From: Bacteroidota bacterium | Lineage (GTDB): Bacteria > Bacteroidota > Bacteroidia > CAIKAF01 | Assembly: GCA_023432985.1 (NCBI GenBank) | Contig: JAEZEQ010000017.1 | Span: 1-64,000 of the forward strand | DNA: 64,000 nt | Direction of reading: 5' to 3' | Shown here: piece by piece, positions 19,219 through 27,332 of the stretch | How the letters are laid out: every line of letters starts with the position of its first letter | How positions within the stretch are numbered: position 1 is the stretch's first letter | Notes under the pieces: generated by a model | Told to the model about the DNA's origin: nothing | What the model saw: only the letters and a program-made list of their open reading frames with translations | Database searches by the model: none | Translations under genes and position numbers: made by a program

Positions 19219-20082
19219 TTAATAATCGCCAAAGCTTGTTTCGGGCAATTGAGCCAATGCATTGCCGAGTTGTTCATCATTCGGAGCAACACCGTGCCAC
19301 TTATGCGAACCCATCATAAAATCTACGCCAAATCCCATTTCCGTACGCAATAAAATCACAACCGGTTTCCCATTTCCTAGCATAGATTTCGCTTTTTGAA
19401 GAGCTTCAATTACATGGGCCAAATTATTTCCTTCTGCAACTTCCAATACTTGCCAGCCAAAAGCTTTAAACTTCTCGTTCAAATCACCCAAAGCCATTAC
19501 ATCTTCCGTATCGCCATCAATCTGACGACCATTCCAGTCCACAGTTGCAATCAGATTATCTATCCGCAAATTGGGGGCAGACATAACCGCTTCCCAAATC
19601 TGACCTTCCTGCAATTCTCCATCACCATGCAGGGTGAAAACAATCCCCTCGTCTTGGTTTAATTTTTTTGCCAATGCAGCGCCAATACCCACCGAAAGAC
19701 CTTGACCCAAAGATCCGGAAGCCATACGAACACCTTCCAAATGCTCGGCCGTAGTTGGATGCCCCTGCAAACGGGAATTTAATTTTCGAAATGTAGCCAA
19801 TTCGCTTACCGGAAAATATCCTGAACGCGCCAATATGCTATACCAAACCGGCGAAATATGACCGTTGGATAAAAAGAAAACATCCTCTCCCTCGGCATCC
19901 ATATCAAAAGACCCGGAATTATAACGCATTATATGCTGATACAATGCCACAAAATACTCGACACATCCGAGCGAACCACCGGGATGACCGGAATTAACCG
20001 CATGCACCATACGCAATATATCCCGTCTAATTTGGCGGGCTAATTCTTCTGATTTTTCTAAAGAAAGTGTATTGGAATTCAT
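19219..20082 (-). CDS. tkt: Transketolase, N-terminal subunit
   Basis: The thiamine-diphosphate-binding half (287 residues) of the split transketolase. It contains the phosphate-substrate block AVNSGHPGGSLGCVEY near residue 35, SNGHISPVWYS, SGSLGQGLSVGIGAAL and the metal/cofactor motif beginning GDGELQEGQIWEA with the matching Asn in DWNGRQID. Together with the downstream gene it reconstitutes the full enzyme. The ATG at 20082 is strongly fixed by a perfect promoter whose -7 box ends four bases before it. It is divergent from fmt across 99 bases. Confidence 0.96.
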   Translation of the reverse strand: MNSNTLSLEKSEELARQIRRDILRMVHAVNSGHPGGSLGCVEYFVALYQHIMRYNSGSFDMDAEGEDVFFLSNGHISPVWYSILARSGYFPVSELATFRKLNSRLQGHPTTAEHLEGVRMASGSLGQGLSVGIGAALAKKLNQDEGIVFTLHGDGELQEGQIWEAVMSAPNLRIDNLIATVDWNGRQIDGDTEDVMALGDLNEKFKAFGWQVLEVAEGNNLAHVIEALQKAKSMLGNGKPVVILLRTEMGFGVDFMMGSHKWHGVAPNDEQLGNALAQLPETSFGDY

Positions 20083-20086
20083 GCCA

Positions 20087-20117
20087 CAAAGCTACGTTTA
20101 AACATTAGATTCACAAA
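20087..20117 (-). promoter_or_regulatory. Perfect Bacteroidetes promoter of the transketolase operon (leaderless)
   Basis: On the minus strand TTTG (20114-20117), 19 bases, TAGCTTTG (20087-20094), then TGGC and the ATG at 20082. Both boxes and the spacing match consensus, and the -7 box ends four bases before the start codon. Confidence 0.85.
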
Positions 20118-20168
20118 ATATTTCCCATCCCGTTTCAAGGCTTTTTTTCACAATTAAACGCGCTTGAT

Positions 20169-20176
20169 TATCTTTG
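20169..20176 (+). promoter_or_regulatory. -7 element of fmt
   Basis: TATCTTTG ends five bases before the ATG at 20182; no good TTG at the -33 position. It supports 20182 over the TTG at 20164. Confidence 0.6.
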
Positions 20177-20181
20177 AGGCC

Positions 20182-21135
20182 ATGAGTATACTTTTTATGG
20201 GTACGCCCCAATTTGCCGCTTATCAATTGGAATATTTGATTAAACATAATTACCCGATTAAAGCCGTGGTAACCGTTCCCGATAAATCGGCAGGAAGGGG
20301 ACAAAAGATTCAGGAAAGCGATGTAAAAAAAACGGCATTACAATATGCCATTCCTATTCTTCAACCGGCCAATTTAAAAGATCCGGAATTTATAAAACAA
20401 CTGGAAGAGATGCAACTCGATTTAATTATCGTTGTTGCCTTTAGAATGTTGCCCAAGGCCGTATGGTCTTTGCCAAAATACGGTTGTTTCAATTTGCACG
20501 CCTCCCTATTGCCCGAATATAGAGGTGCAGCACCGATTAATCATGCCATAATGCAGGGCGAAAAGATAAGCGGTGTAAGCACTTTCCTGATCGACGAACA
20601 AATAGATACCGGAAATATTTTATTGCAAAGCAAGGTCGATATACTCGACAGCGACGATGCAGGAACTTTGCACGACAAACTCATGCTGGCTGGAGCCGAA
20701 CTAATCGCAGAAACCATAGATGCTATATATGCCAAAAGCGTCGTTCCGCGCAAACAACCAAAGAATGGGGAGGGTAAAATGGCTCCGAAAATTTTTCCGG
20801 CCGATTGTTTTTTAAATGCTGCAGAAGATGTACACAGGGTGCATAATAAAATAAGGGGACTAAGTCCGTACCCCGGTGCACGTATTTACAGGCCGACGGA
20901 AAGCGGACAAAAGAAATTATTGAAAATATATAAGGCGGAAGTCAGCAACGAAATGGAAATGGAAACAGGACAATTTCAAAGTGACGGTAAGAGTTTTTTA
21001 AAATGGCAATGCCAAAATGGGACTTTATATTTGAAGGAAGTGCAGGAAGAAGGCAAAAAACGCATGGAAATAGGCGAATATTTGAGGGGAATTAAGGATT
21101 TACCGGCGAATGGGAAGCTGTTTGGAGAGGTTTAA
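20182..21135 (+). CDS. fmt: Methionyl-tRNA formyltransferase
   Basis: Formylates the initiator Met-tRNA with 10-formyl-tetrahydrofolate. It has 317 residues and starts MSILFMGTPQFAAYQLEYL. The formyl-transfer core has NLHASLLPEYRGAAPI (catalytic Asn/His region, near residues 105-120) with DTGNILLQ after it; the C-terminal oligonucleotide-binding-like domain is at about 205-310. The ATG at 20182 is chosen because it gives the canonical N-terminus and because a -7 box ends five bases upstream; an in-frame TTG at 20164 lies inside that region. Confidence 0.95.
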   Translation: MSILFMGTPQFAAYQLEYLIKHNYPIKAVVTVPDKSAGRGQKIQESDVKKTALQYAIPILQPANLKDPEFIKQLEEMQLDLIIVVAFRMLPKAVWSLPKYGCFNLHASLLPEYRGAAPINHAIMQGEKISGVSTFLIDEQIDTGNILLQSKVDILDSDDAGTLHDKLMLAGAELIAETIDAIYAKSVVPRKQPKNGEGKMAPKIFPADCFLNAAEDVHRVHNKIRGLSPYPGARIYRPTESGQKKLLKIYKAEVSNEMEMETGQFQSDGKSFLKWQCQNGTLYLKEVQEEGKKRMEIGEYLRGIKDLPANGKLFGEV

Positions 21136-21231
21136 ATATAGATTTCCCTTATTTTACAAGGCATATAGAGGGGTTTTATTAACAAAAGTTCGATTTTATT
21201 AACAATTTGGGATTTTTTTTTGCCTCGGGTA

Positions 21232-21261
21232 TTGCACAGTATGGATTTGCGCCTACATTTG
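21232..21261 (+). promoter_or_regulatory. Promoter of the HU gene
   Basis: TTG (21232-21234), exactly 19 bases, TACATTTG (21254-21261). The predicted 5' leader before the ATG at 21305 is about 40 bases, A-rich and without a Shine-Dalgarno sequence. Confidence 0.8.
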
Positions 21262-21304
21262 TGTAAGAAATGTTCAATTTATTAACCAAAAACCAAAATC
21301 AAAA

Positions 21305-21586
21305 ATGAACAAAGCTGAATTAATCGATGCAATTGCATCAAAGGCTGGTCTTACAAAGGCTGATTCTAAAAAAGCATTAGATGCATTTACTGAGTCAATC
21401 GCTGCTGAATTGAAAAAGAAAGGCGGACGTGTTGCTTTAGTTGGATTTGGATCTTTCACTGTATCTGAGCGTAAAGCCCGTACAGGACGTAATCCACAAA
21501 CAGGAAAAGAAATCAAAATTCCTGCGAAAAAAGTAGTTCGCTTCAAAGCAGGTGCAGACCTTTCTAACGCTGTTGCTAAAAAGTAA
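21305..21586 (+). CDS. hup: HU family DNA-binding protein
   Basis: Nucleoid-associated protein of 93 residues that bends and compacts DNA as a dimer. The helix-turn-helix-like N-terminal half (MNKAELIDAIASKAGLTKAD) is followed by the beta arm with the HU signature GFGSFTVSERKARTGRNPQT and the arm-tip Pro of IPAKKVVRFKAG. The gene has its own consensus promoter and an immediate strong terminator, so it is monocistronic and probably highly expressed; its codons are markedly biased towards a few choices. Confidence 0.97.
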   Translation: MNKAELIDAIASKAGLTKADSKKALDAFTESIAAELKKKGGRVALVGFGSFTVSERKARTGRNPQTGKEIKIPAKKVVRFKAGADLSNAVAKK

Positions 21587-21604
21587 TCAGTCGACAAGAA
21601 AATG

Positions 21605-21635
21605 AAAAACCTCAGCCTTGGTTGAGGTTTTTTTT
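21605..21635 (+). terminator. Terminator after HU
   Basis: AAAAACCTCA, an eight-base loop and TGAGGTTTTT followed by more T's. Confidence 0.92.
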
Positions 21636-21666
21636 ATGTCCATACGCAAGACCGGATAAAAAATAG

Positions 21667-21674
21667 TACTTTTG
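21667..21674 (+). promoter_or_regulatory. -7 element of the efp operon
   Basis: TACTTTTG fits TAnnTTTG, 16 bases before the efp ATG at 21691. No TTG at the expected -33 position. Confidence 0.5.
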
Positions 21675-21690
21675 AGCCAAATTTTTATAT

Positions 21691-22257
21691 ATGGCAACTG
21701 TAGCAGATATCAGACGCGGCTTATGCATTACGCACAATAATGACCTTTATGTAGTAGTTGAGTTTTTACGTTTTCAATCCGGAAGAGGTTCTTCGAATAT
21801 GCGTACCAAACTGAAGAGCATAACCACGGGTAAAATCATAGATCATACCTTCGGTGGAGATGAGAAAATCGATATTCAAACTATTGAAAGAAGACCACAT
21901 CAGTTTTTATACAAAGATGATGAGACCTATACTTTTATGAATACCGAAAACTATGAGCAGGTAGCCTTAACGGAAGATATGATTGATGCACCTGAATTCC
22001 TGGTAGATGGAATGGAAGGCATTGAGCTTGTATTTCATGCCGAAAAAGAAATTCCTTTATTTGCCGAATTACCACAATTTGCCGAAGTGGAAGTAACCTA
22101 TACCGAACCCGGAGTAAAGGGAGATTCTTCCGGCAGTCCGCTCAAACCTGCTATGGTAGAAAATAAAATACGCATCATGGTGCCACTCTTTGTAGAACAG
22201 GGCGAACGAATTAAAGTAGATACCAAAAGCAAAGAATATAAAGAACGTGTAAAATAA
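21691..22257 (+). CDS. efp: Elongation factor P with arginine at the tip (Arg32)
   Basis: EF-P rescues ribosomes stalled at polyproline stretches. It has 188 residues in three beta domains: KOW-like about 1-64, OB about 67-125, and the C-terminal OB about 130-186 with the family motif ending KVDTKSKEYKERVK. The loop that inserts next to the P-site tRNA reads FQSGRGSSNMRTKL: the tip residue is Arg32, and the usual Pro-Gly-Lys-Gly is Ser-Gly-Arg-Gly. In other bacteria Arg32 is rhamnosylated by EarP and Lys is modified by EpmA or similar; no earP-like gene is in this window. It is the first gene of an operon with the LpxD-family gene four bases downstream. Confidence 0.95.
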   Translation: MATVADIRRGLCITHNNDLYVVVEFLRFQSGRGSSNMRTKLKSITTGKIIDHTFGGDEKIDIQTIERRPHQFLYKDDETYTFMNTENYEQVALTEDMIDAPEFLVDGMEGIELVFHAEKEIPLFAELPQFAEVEVTYTEPGVKGDSSGSPLKPAMVENKIRIMVPLFVEQGERIKVDTKSKEYKERVK

Positions 22258-22261
22258 GCCT

Positions 22262-23209
22262 ATGAAATTCGAAAAGCCACTTTCTTTATCGCTTATTGCC
22301 GAAATCATAGGTGCCGAAATTATAGGCGATGCGCATTTTAAAGCAAGCGGGATAAATGAAATTCATATGGTCGAAGAAGGAGATATTACCTTCACAGACC
22401 ATCCGAAATATTTCAAAAAATCCCTGCAAAGTGCAGCTTCGGTGGTAATAATAAACGCCATACCGGAAGACTCTATGGGTAAGCATTTGCTTTTGCATCC
22501 GGATCCTTTTTCCGCACTAAAAAAACTCATACATTTTTGTAAGCCCGATCTGGATAAACCCAGTAGTGCCATTCCGGCATCAGCATATATAGATCCCAGT
22601 GTGGTTATGGCTCCGAATGTGCATATCGGAGAAAATGTACACATCGGAAAAAACACCATCATTCACGCCAATGTTGTTATTTACCGGGATGTAACTATAG
22701 GCGAAAATTGTATTATCCATGCAGGCTCGGTTATTGGCGCTGATGCTTTTTATTTTAAAAGAAGAGAGGATAATTACGACAAATTTTCGACCTGCGGAAC
22801 GGTAGTTATAGGCAATAATGTAGAAATCGGCGCTTTGTGCACCATAGACCGTGGGGTAACCGGTGCAACCAGCATAGGCGACAACAGCAAATTCGATAAT
22901 CAGGTACATATTGGTCACGATACCTTTGTGGGACAAAGAGTGTTGATGGCGGCTCAATGTGCCGTGGCCGGTGTATGCCGTATTGAAGATGATGTGATAT
23001 TATGGGGACAAATTGGCGTAACCAAAGAAATAACCATAGGCAAAGGCGCTCAGGTTTTAGCCAAATCGGGTGTGATTGAAAATTTACAAGCCGGAAAAAG
23101 ATATCTTGGAAATCCGACCAGTGAGGCTTTTGCTAAAAACAGGGAATGGATTTTGCTGAAAAAGCTTCCTCAAATTGTAAAGGCACTCGAAAAAAATAAG
23201 TGGTTATAA
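22262..23209 (+). CDS. lpxD: LpxD family UDP-3-O-acylglucosamine N-acyltransferase
   Basis: Acyltransferase of lipid A synthesis or a close paralogue. It has 315 residues: an N-terminal uridine-binding domain (about 1-100), then a left-handed beta helix of hexapeptide repeats (about 105-270, such as VHIGENVHIGKNTIIHANVVI) with the catalytic His region NQVHIGHDTF, and a short helical C-terminus. In related flavobacteria a second lpxD-like gene sits after efp, apart from the main lpxD-lpxC/fabZ-lpxA cluster, so this may be that second copy with a different acyl chain or substrate. Its stop overlaps the convergent gene at 23204-23485 by six bases. Confidence 0.85.
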   Translation: MKFEKPLSLSLIAEIIGAEIIGDAHFKASGINEIHMVEEGDITFTDHPKYFKKSLQSAASVVIINAIPEDSMGKHLLLHPDPFSALKKLIHFCKPDLDKPSSAIPASAYIDPSVVMAPNVHIGENVHIGKNTIIHANVVIYRDVTIGENCIIHAGSVIGADAFYFKRREDNYDKFSTCGTVVIGNNVEIGALCTIDRGVTGATSIGDNSKFDNQVHIGHDTFVGQRVLMAAQCAVAGVCRIEDDVILWGQIGVTKEITIGKGAQVLAKSGVIENLQAGKRYLGNPTSEAFAKNREWILLKKLPQIVKALEKNKWL

Positions 23210-23485
23210 CTCTACGTCAATCACCGCATCTAAAGGAATATAAACGCCGCTCTTAAGGGCTATTCCTTTGTTATCGGCACTCCAAACCGTTGTTTCCACT
23301 GCACGCGGCCCCAACTCTGTTTCAAAAACAATACGCACTTTCCCCTTGTAGCCGTTACCCAACAACATGGCTTTTTCCATTTTGCTGCGTAATAATTTTT
23401 CGTCTTCACTGGTCATTTCACCATGGCGATGAATAATGTCGAATGAGGGAATTTCTTCTTTGGTTATTAAAGGTATATTTTTCAT
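23204..23485 (-). CDS. Small conserved-looking protein of unknown function (93 aa)
   Basis: A 93-residue soluble protein with no signal peptide. The N-terminal half is helical and charged (TSEDEKLLRSKMEKAMLLGN); the C-terminal half is beta-rich and resembles a small barrel (VRIVFETELGPRAVETTVWSADN, then KSGVYIPLDAVIDVEL). I recall similar short proteins in many Bacteroidota but know no function. An AAAGGAG lies 15 bases upstream of the ATG, too far for a normal Shine-Dalgarno site. It overlaps the convergent lpxD stop by six bases. Confidence 0.75.
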   Translation of the reverse strand: MKNIPLITKEEIPSFDIIHRHGEMTSEDEKLLRSKMEKAMLLGNGYKGKVRIVFETELGPRAVETTVWSADNKGIALKSGVYIPLDAVIDVEL

Positions 23486-23544
23486 AGGTAATAAATTCTA
23501 CTCCTTTGTAAACTGTTTTTTTACTAAATAGGTTTCATTTTTGC

Positions 23545-23581
23545 ACACAAAAAAAGCAGGTCCCAAAAAGGACCTGCTTTA
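23545..23581 (-). terminator. Terminator after the coiled-coil lipoprotein gene
   Basis: On the minus strand AAAGCAGGTCC, a six-base loop, GGACCTGCTTT and a T run, 20-50 bases past the stop. Confidence 0.93.
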
Positions 23582-23601
23582 CATAATAGGCTGAGTGATT
23601 G

Positions 23602-24471
23602 TTATGGCTTCACCACTTCAATTACACAGTATTTTGATGCTTTCCAAAATGCTTCGGCATCTTTAATTTCCAATTTATCACCGCTCAATGTAAAACTACT
23701 TGTAGGATGTGCACTCAACATTTTCACTTTTTTCGCTCCAATCTGAATTACATTCAATGTCCGACTATCCCCTTTGCTAAAATAATTACTTCCAAAATTT
23801 AAGGTCTTAGCACGTGCACCGCTAAAACTTCCATCGTTAGAAATTACGCCATTATTTATCAATTCCCGCTTGGTTCCAAAGGTATAATAAACTGTACTCA
23901 TAGCATCATCTTTCGACGCTAAAGCCAAATCTTTGGTAGCAATATCCGTGCTTAAAGAATCCATAGATCTGTTCAAGCTCTCCACCTGATAATTCATCGC
24001 AATCAATTTCTGATTCAACGATTCGATTTCAGCATCTTTTTCAGCAATCATTAATTGCAAGCGCTCTATAGACTTTTCGAATTCTGCCACTTTCATATTG
24101 CTGTTTTTTAACTTCTTCTGAAGTGATGCAATTTGTTTCTTATTGGCATCCATCAAATCATTAATGGATTGAATTTCGGCTTCGATACGCGCCTTGGCGT
24201 CGCCTTGCGTTTCCGCGTTTTCCGGATTGGAAGCTGCAATGCTTTTCTCCTTATTCTGAATGGTCAGCAAATTGTTTTCAATCTCGTTGAAGTCGGCCAT
24301 AATATCGCTGAATTGCTGATCACGACCTCCTAATTCTTCCGCCAATCGGGCATTCTCCAACTTCATTTTCTCCAACTCTTCTTTGGCACCATTGTCTAAG
24401 GCCCCACACCCGCCTACCAATAAAGCAGAAAGGAAGGTAATACCTAAAGCGAAATTTTTCATTGTTTTCAT
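23602..24471 (-). CDS. Coiled-coil lipoprotein of unknown function
   Basis: A 289-residue lipoprotein. The signal peptide ends ALLVGGC (Cys22). Residues about 28-190 form a long heptad-rich coiled coil (ELEKMKLENARLAEELGG and following). The C-terminal domain, about 195-289, is beta-rich and has a Tyr/Phe-rich start VYYTFGTKRELINNGVI and ends with a Cys near residue 283. Proteins of this layout occur widely in Bacteroidota without a known role; an envelope spacer or scaffold between membrane and periplasm is a guess. It lies 28 bases downstream of the small lipoprotein gene and probably shares its promoter. Met4 is an alternative start. Confidence 0.8.
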   Translation of the reverse strand: MKTMKNFALGITFLSALLVGGCGALDNGAKEELEKMKLENARLAEELGGRDQQFSDIMADFNEIENNLLTIQNKEKSIAASNPENAETQGDAKARIEAEIQSINDLMDANKKQIASLQKKLKNSNMKVAEFEKSIERLQLMIAEKDAEIESLNQKLIAMNYQVESLNRSMDSLSTDIATKDLALASKDDAMSTVYYTFGTKRELINNGVISNDGSFSGARAKTLNFGSNYFSKGDSRTLNVIQIGAKKVKMLSAHPTSSFTLSGDKLEIKDAEAFWKASKYCVIEVVKP

Positions 24472-24499
24472 CTTATTTTAATTTATTGGTTTACAAAAA

Positions 24500-24703
24500 T
24501 TATTCTGTAACCTCTGCGCAATTGTAAGATTGAAAAATCCAAGATTGTTGAAAATCTCTACGTTCGTCAGCATCTTTACTGCAAAGCTCTTGTACTTCTC
24601 CTTCTACACCGGTAATAGGCGTACATTTAATACAAACTTCGGCTTCGCATGAACTCAATGCAACGATGGCAGAAACTCCTAAAATAATAGCAAATTTTTT
24701 CAT
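24500..24703 (-). CDS. Small cysteine-rich lipoprotein (67 aa)
   Basis: Signal peptide with lipobox ALSSC (Cys19), leaving a mature part of 49 residues with four further cysteines (two in EVCIKCTP, one in QELCSKD, one in SYNCAE), probably paired in the periplasm. I do not recognise the family. It is preceded by one of the best promoters in the window, so it should be well expressed; the coiled-coil lipoprotein gene follows 28 bases after the stop. Confidence 0.75.
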   Translation of the reverse strand: MKKFAIILGVSAIVALSSCEAEVCIKCTPITGVEGEVQELCSKDADERRDFQQSWIFQSYNCAEVTE

Positions 24704-24722
24704 ATTCTTTATCTGTTTGCAA

Positions 24723-24753
24723 CAAAGGTATGCATAAAGATAAACTGAACAAA
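24723..24753 (-). promoter_or_regulatory. Perfect Bacteroidetes promoter of the small lipoprotein operon
   Basis: On the minus strand TTTG (24750-24753), 19 bases, TACCTTTG (24723-24730). The ATG is 19 bases further on, so this transcript has a short leader. Confidence 0.85.
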
Positions 24754-24830
24754 TGAAAGCAGATTATTCTCACAACATTTTTTGTAATTTGTGGAATCAA
24801 TCTCCACTAAACACAATTTGAGGAAATTGC

Positions 24831-27266
24831 CTAGAATGGGTAACCAATGGCAAAGTTCCAACGTACATCCCTAAATCTTGTGTATTTTATCCTCCATGGG
24901 TCTGTGTCGCTGGGCTGGGTTCCATCGGTATTGTTTACGGAAGCCGGATTGTAAACCGGAATAGCCGGATCGAGCCTGAATATGAAAAAGCCCAAATTTA
25001 ATCGTATCCCCAAGCCTATGCTCAATGCTATTTCTTTGTAAAAACGCTGAAAGGAAAATTCGCCGAATTCCCTGGATGCATCTTTACGCAATAACCAAAT
25101 ATTTCCCGCATCTGCAAATAATCCCAACTCAATCTGATTGGTCAGTTTTATACGCTCCTCAAGCGAAAAAAGTATTTTTATATCTCCGAATTGATCGAAT
25201 AATCCCCCCGAATAATGGGATCCGGGTCCCATGCGCCGCGCAATAAATCCACGCAAATCATTAGCCCCTGCAGCCGAAAAGGATTTCTCGAATGGCAAAC
25301 TTGCCGAATTCCCATAAGGCAAACCTATACCCAAAAATCCGCGAAATGCCAAGGTGCTGCGCGAACCGGATGCCCAATAATTTCTAAAGTCTACATCCAC
25401 TTTGGCATATTGTGCAAAAGGAATATACGAAATTAAATAACGACCATTGGCGTCTTGCTTAAATTTAAAGGCTTTCGCCAATCCGTACATAATATTCCCA
25501 CCATACTCTATTCCTGCTCTAAAGGTGTTGAAATTGCCGGGTGTATTGCTTTTATAATTGGAGAAAAAATACTGATAGGAACTGACCAAAATAATCTGAT
25601 TGGTGAAACTGTTCAATAAAAAACCATCCTTACTTTTCTTGAGATTTTCTCTGAATTTATCGGATAATTGTACGCGAATTACGCTAAGTTCGGCCAAATT
25701 AAACCTATGCTTCTTATAGGGTATATCATTCCACTCATATCCGAAATAAAATCCGCTCAAAAATCGGGAATAGTCGGGCCGCGTTTGATAGGTCAACGGA
25801 ATACGTATGGTCGTCAAGGGCGAATTACGTTTGGAATATCGCCCTATGTTAAACGGCACTAAAAACTTGGGGAATTTTAAGGACAGTTCGCCCCCAAATT
25901 CCAGGGTATTGAATATACGCCTTAAATTGGTGAAGGTAGTGTCGTTGATAATCTGACTCTCTGCACGGGCAAATAATCTAAACTCCAATTGCTCCGCCCC
26001 AAAAAATGAATTCTTGTTTATATAAGAAAAATTGGTCTCTATTCCCGGATAGGCTCCGGTGGTCGTACCCTGAACCGAGACTCCAACACTTTGCCTCTTG
26101 GTCGGCGAAAGTTTGATATGGCAATCTAACCATGCCTGACCATGCTTTATTTCGACATAACTATAGTCTATATTGATGTATTTAAAGTTGCGTAATGAGG
26201 ATAAATTTTGATAGGTTAATGCATGATCCTCCGAATTATAAAAGCCATTCGCTTCCATTATCACCTGCTTTGCCAATATGCGCGGCTTGTATTTTAAATT
26301 CCCATTATGCAAAATGATATAAGGATGATGATCCAAAATAAAGGTATCTGCGTAGAGATATTTCTGATCAATACCCGGCTGGTAGTCAGGCTCTATATAG
26401 ATATGGCGAATTTTACTATGATAATGCTCTTTTATTTGAACCGTATCATTGTTCTTATTGGTCATCGACAAATTGGGCGGAATCACCCGTAAGGCCAAAT
26501 CTATAGAATCATTTGCCAATCCGGTATCCGCCTCAAATTCTATATACTGAGAATTGAAAAAGAAATAACCCTTTTTAGAAAGCTCTTTGGCAATACGCAT
26601 TCGCTCCTCATCCAAAACATCTAAATCGAATCTATCCCCTTTTTTCAGTGCCGATTTTTCTATGATTTTCAATGCTTCGAAATCCTTCCGCATGGCCGGA
26701 TTATCAATCATCCAGGTTATATTCCTGTATACATGCGGATTTCCGCGTTGAACAAAATAATGTTTAATTACTTTTTTGCGTCCTTTATACTCCGTACTAT
26801 CGCTGATTTTAGCATGGAAATATCCCTTGTTGAAAAGATATTGTTCCATGTTCGACAAGGAAAGCTGACTCAAGGTACTGTCATAAATAGTAGGCGGCTC
26901 ACCAAATTTCATTAATCGCTTCCCGAACACAGGTTTATACTCTTTTTCGGGTTTTCCTTTGGCCAGCCTTTTCTTGTTTTTCTCATCGGTAAGGGAATCT
27001 TTACGCAGTTGATTCCGCTGCATTTTCTCCTGATCTACCAAATTGTAAACAAAAAGATTAAAACGCCATATCCCCAATAATTTCTTATTGGGCTTTTGAA
27101 GTACATAATCCTCCACATCTAATAAACCCTCTTTCTTATTTTCTTTTACTATTTTATTTTTCACCAATAGGCGCTCCCCTTCGGCAAGTTTGCGGGTGGG
27201 GCTGCAGCCTGCGACAATGACAAGCAATATGAGTAAAAAAAAATGCGATTTTCCGGGGCTATTCAT
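24831..27266 (-). CDS. tamL: TamL: BamA-family outer-membrane lipoprotein
   Basis: Outer-membrane protein of the Omp85 (BamA/TamA) superfamily, the lipidated TamA-like form of Bacteroidota that works with TamB in exporting or inserting outer-membrane components. It has 811 residues: a lipoprotein signal ending LVIVAGC (Cys21) followed by SPTRKLAEGERLLVKN; POTRA-type repeats about 25-390; then the 16-strand barrel to the C-terminus, with the conserved loop-6 motif in NDLRGFIARRMGPG. It is divergent from the SpoU-family methyltransferase gene. A tamB gene is not in the window. Confidence 0.93.
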   Translation of the reverse strand: MNSPGKSHFFLLILLVIVAGCSPTRKLAEGERLLVKNKIVKENKKEGLLDVEDYVLQKPNKKLLGIWRFNLFVYNLVDQEKMQRNQLRKDSLTDEKNKKRLAKGKPEKEYKPVFGKRLMKFGEPPTIYDSTLSQLSLSNMEQYLFNKGYFHAKISDSTEYKGRKKVIKHYFVQRGNPHVYRNITWMIDNPAMRKDFEALKIIEKSALKKGDRFDLDVLDEERMRIAKELSKKGYFFFNSQYIEFEADTGLANDSIDLALRVIPPNLSMTNKNNDTVQIKEHYHSKIRHIYIEPDYQPGIDQKYLYADTFILDHHPYIILHNGNLKYKPRILAKQVIMEANGFYNSEDHALTYQNLSSLRNFKYINIDYSYVEIKHGQAWLDCHIKLSPTKRQSVGVSVQGTTTGAYPGIETNFSYINKNSFFGAEQLEFRLFARAESQIINDTTFTNLRRIFNTLEFGGELSLKFPKFLVPFNIGRYSKRNSPLTTIRIPLTYQTRPDYSRFLSGFYFGYEWNDIPYKKHRFNLAELSVIRVQLSDKFRENLKKSKDGFLLNSFTNQIILVSSYQYFFSNYKSNTPGNFNTFRAGIEYGGNIMYGLAKAFKFKQDANGRYLISYIPFAQYAKVDVDFRNYWASGSRSTLAFRGFLGIGLPYGNSASLPFEKSFSAAGANDLRGFIARRMGPGSHYSGGLFDQFGDIKILFSLEERIKLTNQIELGLFADAGNIWLLRKDASREFGEFSFQRFYKEIALSIGLGIRLNLGFFIFRLDPAIPVYNPASVNNTDGTQPSDTDPWRIKYTRFRDVRWNFAIGYPF

Positions 27267-27281
27267 AACCTATTTTCACAA

Positions 27282-27289
27282 CAAATATA
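27282..27289 (-). promoter_or_regulatory. -7 element of tamL
   Basis: TATATTTG on the minus strand, 15 bases before the tamL ATG. No TTG at the exact -33 distance. Confidence 0.55.
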
Positions 27290-27320
27290 AAACATAGCAG
27301 CACGAATAAAAATCAGGTTG

Positions 27321-27328
27321 TACTTTTG
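27321..27328 (+). promoter_or_regulatory. -7 element of the SpoU methyltransferase gene (leaderless)
   Basis: TACTTTTG, then TGGT and the ATG at 27333. The four-base gap predicts transcription starting at the start codon. Confidence 0.7.
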
Positions 27329-27332
27329 TGGT

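Noticed and set aside
18239..20082. Transketolase as a frameshifted single gene
   Set aside because: Both halves have clean starts, stops and intact domains; split transketolase is a known arrangement.
23500..23506. AAAGGAG as a ribosome-binding site for the 93-residue gene
   Set aside because: It is about 15 bases from the ATG, beyond normal spacing, and the phylum rarely uses such sites.
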